NCBI GenBank assembly: GCA_002733465.1
Contig: NVVT01000006.1
Location: forward strand, 15,499-20,868
Source: Kangiella sp.
Lineage (GTDB): Bacteria > Pseudomonadota > Gammaproteobacteria > Enterobacterales > Kangiellaceae
Reading direction: 5' to 3'
DNA: 5,370 nucleotides
Part shown: positions 1 through 3,991 of the stretch, in pieces
How the letters are laid out: each line of letters begins with the position of its first letter
Position numbering within the stretch: the first letter of the stretch is position 1
Program-made: the position numbers and the translations under genes
Notes under the pieces: model-generated
The model's database searches: none
What the model was told of the DNA's origin: nothing
The model's input: the letters and a program-made list of their open reading frames with translations, nothing else

Positions 1-390
1 ATTCCTTTTAAAGGGATTGAATTAAATGGAAATATTGAAACCCAAAACCTTGCTCTTAAATTAGTTGATTCAAAACCGAAACACCTCTCAGGAATTACAC
101 GGTGGAATGATGGTGCAGTGGTTTTTAATGGCAAGTCTTGGCAACTTGGCAACTTTGCAATCAATTGGAAAACGAATGAAGATGGTTCGATCAATGGCAC
201 AATAATGAAAGAAAAGAATGTATTAGATCTTCAGGGTAATATAAATATATCAAACCAGGGGCTTTTGGACTTCAGTGGTAGTATTTCAACCCGAGTTGAT
301 AAATCAATGTTTAATGCTTTTATATTCTTTGCAGATGGAAAGCCGTCAAATGGACGTCAAGGCTTAAAGTTTAAAAAGAAAATTTGGTAA
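1..390 (+). CDS. gspN: Type II secretion system protein N (GspN), C-terminal part, 5' truncated by the window
   Basis: The reading frame is open from base 1 to the TAA at 388-390 and gives 129 residues; the start lies upstream of the window. GspN is an accessory inner-membrane component of the type II secretion system, with a short N-terminal anchor and a large periplasmic part, usually about 250 residues, so roughly the second half is present. The visible part is beta-rich and shows the pattern I recognise for GspN ends: a G-K-S-W-Q-L-G segment (about residues 44-50), a Q-G-N-I-N-I-S stretch followed by a G-L-L-D-F-S-G strand, and a closing F-F-A-D-G-K-P-S-N-G-R-Q-G-L element like the 'LG..D..GR..L' close of the family. 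The order gspN then nucleotide-hydrolase genes is familiar from marine gammaproteobacteria, where gspN ends the gsp operon. The family call rests on pattern and context, since similarity within GspN is low. An internal ATG-type start at 118 would remove half of this domain and is not used. Confidence 0.72.
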   Translation: MPFKGIELNGNIETQNLALKLVDSKPKHLSGITRWNDGAVVFNGKSWQLGNFAINWKTNEDGSINGTIMKEKNVLDLQGNINISNQGLLDFSGSISTRVDKSMFNAFIFFADGKPSNGRQGLKFKKKIW

Positions 391-411
391 TTCCTGAATT
401 AGTATTATAAG
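384..411 (+). promoter_or_regulatory. Candidate sigma-70 promoter for yrfG
   Basis: TTGGTA (384-389, four of six matches to TTGACA) and TATAAG (406-411, five of six matches to TATAAT) are separated by 16 bp. They overlap the gspN stop codon and lie about 45 bp before the yrfG start. This could give the nucleotidase genes their own transcription apart from the gsp operon. In AT-rich DNA such matches occur by chance, so this is only a candidate. No hairpin terminator is visible between gspN and yrfG. Confidence 0.2.
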
Positions 412-441
412 TTGCTATTAGTCATTAAAAACCACCTATTA

Positions 442-459
442 AAAGAAGATAATTAATTG
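442..459 (+). promoter_or_regulatory. Ribosome binding site deciding the TTG start of yrfG
   Basis: AAGAAG (442-447) lies 9 nt before a TTG codon at 457-459. A TAA in the same frame sits immediately upstream at 454-456, so translation cannot begin earlier. The first in-frame ATG encodes Met22 inside the catalytic D-M-D-G-T motif and would destroy the active site. TTG at 457 is therefore the only sensible start, and the resulting N-terminus is about as long as in E. coli YrfG. Confidence 0.6.
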
Positions 460-1164
460 GAACAAGCATTAAAACAAATCAATTTGGATTGGAATAACAT
501 TGATACTGTTCTACTTGATATGGATGGTACATTGCTCGATTTACATTTTGACAATTATTATTGGCACGATCTATTACCCGAATTATATGCGAAAAATAGC
601 GGTGTAAGTTTGTCTGACGGAAAAGAAAAATTAATAGCATTACAAAATAAAGTGAAAGGAACTTTAGACTGGTATTGTTTGGATTACTGGACTGAAACTT
701 TAAAAATTGATATTAAAAAATTAAAGCATGAAATATTGCACAAAATCACTTTTAGGCCTAACGCGGTAAAATTTTTAGAGTCTTTAAAGCTGATTCAAAA
801 ACAAAGACAACACGATTCAAAAAAGCACTCTACTTTAAAAATCATTATGGCAACCAATGCTCATCCAGACGCGATTGAGATTAAAATGATGAAAGCTGAA
901 ATGAGCCAATATTTTGATTCCATATGTAGCTCTCACGAATTGGGTTTTGCCAAGGAAGACCAACGTTTTTGGCATCTATTGATGGAAAAACATCAGTTAT
1001 CACCCTCTAAATGCCTATTTATAGACGATAGCTTACCGGTCCTTAATTCAGCCAAGAAATTTGGTATTGGCTCTCTGTTAGCCATAGATAAACCAGATTC
1101 AAAAAAAGAAAGAAATGATACTAATCCATTTGAAGCAGTCAGTGACTTTTCACAACTAATTTGA
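457..1164 (+). CDS. yrfG: GMP/IMP 5'-nucleotidase YrfG (HAD superfamily)
   Basis: This is a 235-residue cytoplasmic haloacid-dehalogenase-type phosphatase that in E. coli dephosphorylates GMP and IMP to nucleosides. All HAD motifs are visible: motif I D-M-D-G-T with nucleophile Asp21 and acid/base Asp23, motif II Thr133-Asn134 in M-A-T-N-A-H, motif III Lys166 in F-A-K-E-D-Q-R, and motif IV F-I-D-D (Asp190-Asp191). Family-specific wording is also present: L-D-W-Y-C-L-D-Y-W in the helical cap (residues 70-78) and F-A-K-E-D-Q-R-F-W (164-172), both very close to E. coli YrfG. Compared with E. coli there is an insertion of about 12 polar residues before motif II (about residues 114-126, rich in Lys, Gln, His and Ser). 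The start is TTG. The gene sits 43 bp before nudE, its usual neighbour in gammaproteobacteria, so the two are likely co-transcribed. Confidence 0.9.
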   Translation: MEQALKQINLDWNNIDTVLLDMDGTLLDLHFDNYYWHDLLPELYAKNSGVSLSDGKEKLIALQNKVKGTLDWYCLDYWTETLKIDIKKLKHEILHKITFRPNAVKFLESLKLIQKQRQHDSKKHSTLKIIMATNAHPDAIEIKMMKAEMSQYFDSICSSHELGFAKEDQRFWHLLMEKHQLSPSKCLFIDDSLPVLNSAKKFGIGSLLAIDKPDSKKERNDTNPFEAVSDFSQLI

Positions 1165-1207
1165 GTAACAGATTTCCCTTGGATGACAGAGAGTAATAGT
1201 TTTAATT

Positions 1208-1765
1208 ATGAATAAAAAACCTGAAATTACGCGCATAAAGGAAATAGCTAGAACTCGTCTATTTAAAGTAGAGGAGTTAGATTTAACATTTTCAAATGGT
1301 GAAAAAAGAACTTATGAAAGGTTAGTCGCTGGGCCTCGAGGCGCAGTAATGATTGTGCCAATCTTGGATGACAAATATTTTGTGATGATCAAAGAGTATT
1401 CTGCAGGTACAGAGGATTACCAACTCGCATTTCCAAAAGGTCTTATGGAAGAAGGTGAATCTGTTTTTGAGTCGGCTAACCGTGAATTAAAAGAAGAAGT
1501 TGGTTACGGCGCGAGTAAAATGATATCTATGAAGGAAATGAGTTTGGCGCCCGGTTATTTAACTCACAAAATGAATTTGGTTTTAGCTGAATCGCTTTAC
1601 AAGGAAGAATTAGAAGGTGATGAACCTGAACCGCTCGAAATTATTCTCTTTCCTTTAAGCGAGATAAATAAAATATTGGAGCATGAAAACTTTACCGAAG
1701 CGCGTTCAGTGGCGGCATTATTCTTAGCTAATAAAATATTAAGTGATCGAAAAAACAAACTGTAA
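1208..1765 (+). CDS. nudE: ADP compounds hydrolase NudE (Nudix hydrolase)
   Basis: This is a 185-residue Nudix enzyme; E. coli NudE, 186 residues, hydrolyses ADP-ribose, NADH and Ap3A to mononucleotides. The Nudix box is complete over residues 78-100: Gly78, Glu84, Arg92-Glu93, Glu96-Glu97 and Gly99 fit GX5EX7REUXEEXGU exactly. Other stretches shared with E. coli NudE are V-M-I-V-P-I near residue 47, A-G-T-E-D-Y at 66-71, and L-E-G-D-E-P-E-P-L after the box. Length and colinearity with E. coli NudE are full, so the gene looks intact. The ATG at 1208 has only a weak purine-rich upstream stretch (AGAGAG at about 1188-1193, rather distant). The stop codon is followed 10 bp later by the cysQ start, which points to one transcript. 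The probable role is clearing toxic or signalling nucleotide derivatives. Confidence 0.95.
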   Translation: MNKKPEITRIKEIARTRLFKVEELDLTFSNGEKRTYERLVAGPRGAVMIVPILDDKYFVMIKEYSAGTEDYQLAFPKGLMEEGESVFESANRELKEEVGYGASKMISMKEMSLAPGYLTHKMNLVLAESLYKEELEGDEPEPLEIILFPLSEINKILEHENFTEARSVAALFLANKILSDRKNKL

Positions 1766-1778
1766 GGAAAGTAAAATG
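1764..1778 (+). promoter_or_regulatory. Ribosome binding site deciding the ATG start of cysQ
   Basis: AAGGAAAG (1764-1771), overlapping the nudE stop codon, precedes the ATG at 1776-1778 at normal spacing. An in-frame GTG at 1743 would add 11 residues and overlap nudE by 23 nt, but it has no comparable site and adds no family-conserved residues. Overlap of the site with the upstream stop suggests translational coupling of nudE and cysQ. Confidence 0.65.
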
Positions 1779-2606
1779 GAAGCGTTAGATTTAAAAGCAA
1801 TTTTAGATGATGTAATTTTCATTTCTAAAAAAGCAGGTAAGGAAATATTAGAAATTTATAATAGTGATGATTTTGATGTGAAAATCAAAAGCGATGACTC
1901 ACCTTTAACACGAGCCGATTTGGCCGCACATAATATAATTGTTGATTTCTTAGAAAAAAAATATCCCGACCTACCCTGCTTATCTGAAGAGAGTACAGGA
2001 ATAGAATTTGAAGATCGAAAAGATTGGAATCGCTGTTTCATTATTGATCCACTGGATGGAACCAAAGAGTTTATTGCTAGAAATGGTGAGTTCACAGTTA
2101 ATATCGCTTTACAAGAAAATGGTAAATCAATATTAGGAGTCATTCATGTGCCTGTTGCCGATATTACTTATTCGGCCGCTAGAGAATTGGGAGCATTTAA
2201 ACAGTCGAAAGAAGAATCTTCTAAAAGTATCAGCGTTAGATCTCTACAACAAAAAAATGGTAAAAATCATTTTACTGTTGTCGCAAGCAGAAGACATGGA
2301 TTAGATAAAGTTGAAACACTTTGTCAAAATTTCGCGAGCTATGATTTAACTAGCCGAGGTAGTTCTTTAAAAATGTGTATGGTTGCGGAAGGCTCTGCAG
2401 ATTTATACCCCCGTTTAGCGCTAACGTCAGAATGGGATACGGCTGCGGCTCAAGCAATTGTTGAGCAAGCTGGCGGAAAAATTGTCCAGCTAGATTATAG
2501 CGATATGACCTACAATCAAAAAGAATGCTTGCTTAATCCTTTCTTTTTAGTTTTAGGTGATCCGAAATTTAATTGGCAGAAAGAACTAGTTATTCCAGTT
2601 GGATAA
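1776..2606 (+). CDS. cysQ: 3'(2'),5'-bisphosphate nucleotidase CysQ
   Basis: This is a 276-residue member of the inositol monophosphatase-like, metal-dependent and lithium-sensitive phosphatase family. CysQ converts 3'-phosphoadenosine 5'-phosphate, the by-product of sulfate assimilation and of phosphopantetheine transfer, to AMP. Metal-binding motifs are present: L-S-E-E (Glu71, Glu72), D-P-L-D-G-T (Asp91, Asp94, Gly95, Thr96) followed by K-E-F, and E-W-D-T-A-A (Asp221). The stretch R-N-G-E-F-T-V-N-I-A-L (102-112) is nearly the same as in E. coli CysQ, which separates it from SuhB. The E. coli protein (246 residues) ends soon after L-N-P; here a tail of about 20 residues follows (V-L-G-D-P ... 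V-I-P-V-G). That tail also appears in the decayed copy near 3815-3962, so it is a genuine feature of this lineage. The start is set by the ribosome binding site at 1764-1771. Confidence 0.94.
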   Translation: MEALDLKAILDDVIFISKKAGKEILEIYNSDDFDVKIKSDDSPLTRADLAAHNIIVDFLEKKYPDLPCLSEESTGIEFEDRKDWNRCFIIDPLDGTKEFIARNGEFTVNIALQENGKSILGVIHVPVADITYSAARELGAFKQSKEESSKSISVRSLQQKNGKNHFTVVASRRHGLDKVETLCQNFASYDLTSRGSSLKMCMVAEGSADLYPRLALTSEWDTAAAQAIVEQAGGKIVQLDYSDMTYNQKECLLNPFFLVLGDPKFNWQKELVIPVG

Positions 2607-2750
2607 TAAATTTGTTTAAATCAATCAAAGCTAACAATGTATTAGTTATAGTTTTCGAATTTTCTTGAAACTCAAATTCTGAACTTAATCCCTATTACAG
2701 AAATAATATAAGAATTTATCATAATAAACATTTACAGGAAAATCACATAA

Positions 2751-2768
2751 AAGGAGAAAGTTTTAATG
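2751..2768 (+). promoter_or_regulatory. Strong ribosome binding site of the lipoprotein gene
   Basis: AAGGAG (2751-2756) lies 9 nt before the ATG at 2766. It confirms the start, which also gives a well-formed lipoprotein signal peptide. Confidence 0.7.
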
Positions 2769-3230
2769 AAAAATAGTCTAATAATTATTACCATTTTGAT
2801 TTTACAAAGTTGCAGTATGAATCAAAAATTAGTAAAGCAAGGAACCCCATTGCCTTTAAAAGAAAACGAAGGATATCTTGGGTTAACTATAAATGCGGTA
2901 GAATCTCTAAGTGCTATTACTATTAAAAATACTGAAACTGGTAGTAAACACTTGATTGGACCAATAAGCTACGGTATTCATCAATATACACTTTTATTGA
3001 CGGCAGGAGAATATTGTATTTCTAGAGTTGATGCTCATGGTTATCATTTTGATTACAATAATGGTGGGTTTTGTGTATATCTTGAAGAGGGAGAGATGAA
3101 TTATTTAGGAGAATTGGCCGTGAGAACACCTCTTTCTTACTTGAATCAACGTTTCACTAGATACAGAAAGTTGATGAATAGAGATTATCCTGAACTTTGT
3201 AATAAATATATTGGAAAGGGGTGTGAATAG
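2766..3230 (+). CDS. Putative outer-membrane lipoprotein of unknown function
   Basis: The 154-residue protein begins with M-K-N-S, a hydrophobic stretch (I6-L13), and a lipobox L-Q-S-C with the lipidated cysteine at residue 16. Ser follows at +2, so sorting to the outer membrane is expected. I do not recognise the family with certainty. The mature part looks like a small beta-rich domain: Y-L-G-L-T-I-N near 37-43, a segment of alternating hydrophobic residues leading to L-L-T-A-G-E-Y-C (77-84), then G-F-C-V-Y-L-E-E-G-E-M-N-Y-L-G-E-L (101-117). The 'G-x-Y ... G-x-x-N-Y-x-G' layout recalls DUF2846-like and other small carbohydrate-binding-like lipoprotein folds, but that is only resemblance. 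Four cysteines in the mature part (84, 103, 145, 153) could form two disulfides in the periplasm. Its stop overlaps the next gene's start by 1 nt, so the two are likely made together. Confidence 0.75.
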   Translation: MKNSLIIITILILQSCSMNQKLVKQGTPLPLKENEGYLGLTINAVESLSAITIKNTETGSKHLIGPISYGIHQYTLLLTAGEYCISRVDAHGYHFDYNNGGFCVYLEEGEMNYLGELAVRTPLSYLNQRFTRYRKLMNRDYPELCNKYIGKGCE

Positions 3231-3757
3231 TGAAAATTTTGATAGCAATATTTTTAATGTTTTTTGCTACAGTATTATCAGCCACAGATTGTAAAAATGA
3301 AAATAAATTTTATAGTTATAAAGCCGCAGTGTTCGCTGAGAAAAAAAATAAATTTCCTCAAGCTTTAAATATATACTGTAATTTAGCATACAAAGGAGAC
3401 CACAGAGCTCAATATAAATTGGCAAAAATCTATTTTAATGGCATTGATGGTGTCGTACACAAAGATAACGCTATTGCTTTTTTATGGGCTTTACTTTCTA
3501 ATTCCGTTATAAATAGTGTGAAAAAAGAAAATCTTATTAATGAAATTACTGCAGTAATGGAGGAACATGAATTAGAGTTAGTAATAGAAAATAATAGACA
3601 CATTTTAGAAAACATACCTTCAGGTAGAAGAATTGACCAGAAGTATTCTGATATAGATCTAACAAAGTATCTAAAAGATCAAAAAATCACTTATACTGGT
3701 TCTAGAATTAAACGTAAAAAAGGTGATTTGCCGAGCAATATGACCATATTTGAATAA
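3230..3757 (+). CDS. Secreted Sel1-like repeat (TPR-type) protein of unknown function
   Basis: The 175-residue protein starts at GTG 3230, which shares its G with the TAG of the lipoprotein gene; AAGGGG (3216-3221) 8 nt upstream supports this start. A signal peptide is clear: M-K-I-L, a hydrophobic core to about residue 16, and likely cleavage after L-S-A (residue 18), giving a periplasmic protein. Residues about 29-90 form helical repeat units. The second is a good Sel1-like repeat (H-R-A-Q-Y-K-L-A-K-I-Y-F-N-G followed by the D-x-x-x-A-x-x-W spacing in D79 to W86). The first, around F42 to G56, is more diverged. Cys21 and Cys50 could pair. After the repeats come a charged helical region and a basic C-terminus with T-G-S-R-I-K-R-K-K-G-D. 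Sel1 repeats usually mediate protein-protein contact, so a partner role with the coupled lipoprotein is plausible. No enzymatic motif is visible. Confidence 0.75.
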   Translation: MKILIAIFLMFFATVLSATDCKNENKFYSYKAAVFAEKKNKFPQALNIYCNLAYKGDHRAQYKLAKIYFNGIDGVVHKDNAIAFLWALLSNSVINSVKKENLINEITAVMEEHELELVIENNRHILENIPSGRRIDQKYSDIDLTKYLKDQKITYTGSRIKRKKGDLPSNMTIFE

Positions 3758-3758
3758 A

Positions 3759-3806
3759 ATAAAACTAGATATAAAACTAGATCTAAAACTAGATATAAAA
3801 CATTAT
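3759..3806 (+). repeat. 12-bp tandem repeat, three full units and a partial fourth
   Basis: The unit is ATAAAACTAGAT: 3759-3770 and 3771-3782 are identical, 3783-3794 differs only in the first base (C for A), and 3795-3806 matches the first seven bases before diverging. The array starts at the stop codon of the Sel1-type gene and ends about 10 bp before the decayed cysQ end. ATCTA-AAAC-TAGAT (3781-3794) is an inverted repeat, so weak AT-rich hairpins are possible, but there is no GC stem or T-run of a normal terminator. It may be slippage-generated, a protein-binding array, or a scar of the event that joined this segment to the cysQ remnant. Confidence 0.85.
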
Positions 3807-3814
3807 ATTACTTA

Positions 3815-3962
3815 AATCGTGAAAGCTAGAGGAAGAATTGTTCAGTTAAGTTATGGTGCGATGACCTACAACCAAAAAAAGTTTACTTTTACCTTATTTT
3901 TAGTTTTAGGCGATCCCATTTTTAATTGGCAAAAAGAATTGGTTATTCCAGAGCTTGATTAG
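3815..3962 (+). pseudogene. cysQ: Decayed second copy of the cysQ 3' end
   Basis: From GTG 3819 to TAG 3960-3962 the sequence reads as 47 residues that match the C-terminus of CysQ. Shared blocks are I-V-Q-L, M-T-Y-N-Q-K, F-L-V-L-G-D-P and F-N-W-Q-K-E-L-V-I-P, corresponding to CysQ residues about 228-274. Hand alignment to 2469-2600 gives just under 80% identical bases, including a 14-base exact block (2544-2557 against 3897-3910). The middle is out of frame: a 2-nt loss near 3880 and a 1-nt loss near 3896, relative to cysQ, turn the conserved C-L-L-N-P-F segment into K-F-T-F-T-L. Correcting for them restores C-L-L-L-P-Y-F-L. A further 2-nt loss near 3823 and an in-frame stop at 3813 cut it off upstream. 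The catalytic part is absent and there is no ribosome binding site, so it is a fragment without enzyme function. It may still contribute upstream sequence to the peptidase gene that follows 26 bp later. Confidence 0.88.
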
Positions 3963-3976
3963 AATAGTAAATATTG

Positions 3977-3991
3977 AAGGAGCGAATAATG
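3977..3991 (+). promoter_or_regulatory. Ribosome binding site of the S9 peptidase gene
   Basis: AAGGAG (3977-3982) lies 6 nt before the ATG at 3989 and fixes that start. A second ATG at 3998 would be farther from the site. Confidence 0.7.

Larger units (their letters stand above)
2607..3814. other. Candidate inserted segment between the intact and the decayed cysQ 3' ends
   Basis: The end of cysQ occurs twice in the same orientation: intact up to 2606, and degraded from about 3815 to 3962. The material between them, about 1.2 kb, carries two small exported-protein genes and a 12-bp tandem repeat at its right edge. It separates cysQ from the downstream peptidase gene. This arrangement is what remains when DNA enters at the 3' end of a gene and supplies a replacement end. 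No integrase, transposase or inverted terminal repeat is visible within the segment. Base composition and codon use do not differ obviously by eye from the flanks. The 159 bp before the first gene hold no convincing promoter or terminator. Boundaries are approximate, and insertion is inference. Confidence 0.45.

Noticed and set aside
1743..1775. GTG start giving CysQ 11 extra residues and overlap with nudE
   Set aside because: The ATG at 1776 has a good AAGGAAAG site at 1764-1771, and the extra residues have no match in the family.
1597..1800. Antisense open frame of 67 codons across the nudE end
   Set aside because: It lies opposite motif-supported nudE coding sequence, has no ribosome binding site pattern or recognisable protein features, and is a frame shadow.
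1856..2143. Antisense open frame of 95 codons within cysQ
   Set aside because: It is opposite the catalytic motifs of CysQ; its composition is that of a reverse-strand shadow.
2620..2700. Possible terminator or promoter after cysQ: CTAA/TTAG and GAATTT/AAATTC inverted repeats, and TTGAAA at 2665-2670
   Set aside because: The stems are 4-6 AT pairs with long loops and no T-run, and the TTGAAA has no acceptable -10 box at 16-18 bp, so neither is supported.
3430..3615. Antisense open frame of 61 codons within the Sel1-type gene, hydrophobic in parts
   Set aside because: It is opposite a gene with signal peptide, repeats and a coupled start; Ser/Phe-rich wording is what Lys/Glu-rich sense codons give in reverse.
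3819..3962. 47-residue ORF as a real small protein
   Set aside because: It aligns along its whole length with the CysQ end, shows compensating frameshifts, and has no ribosome binding site before the GTG.
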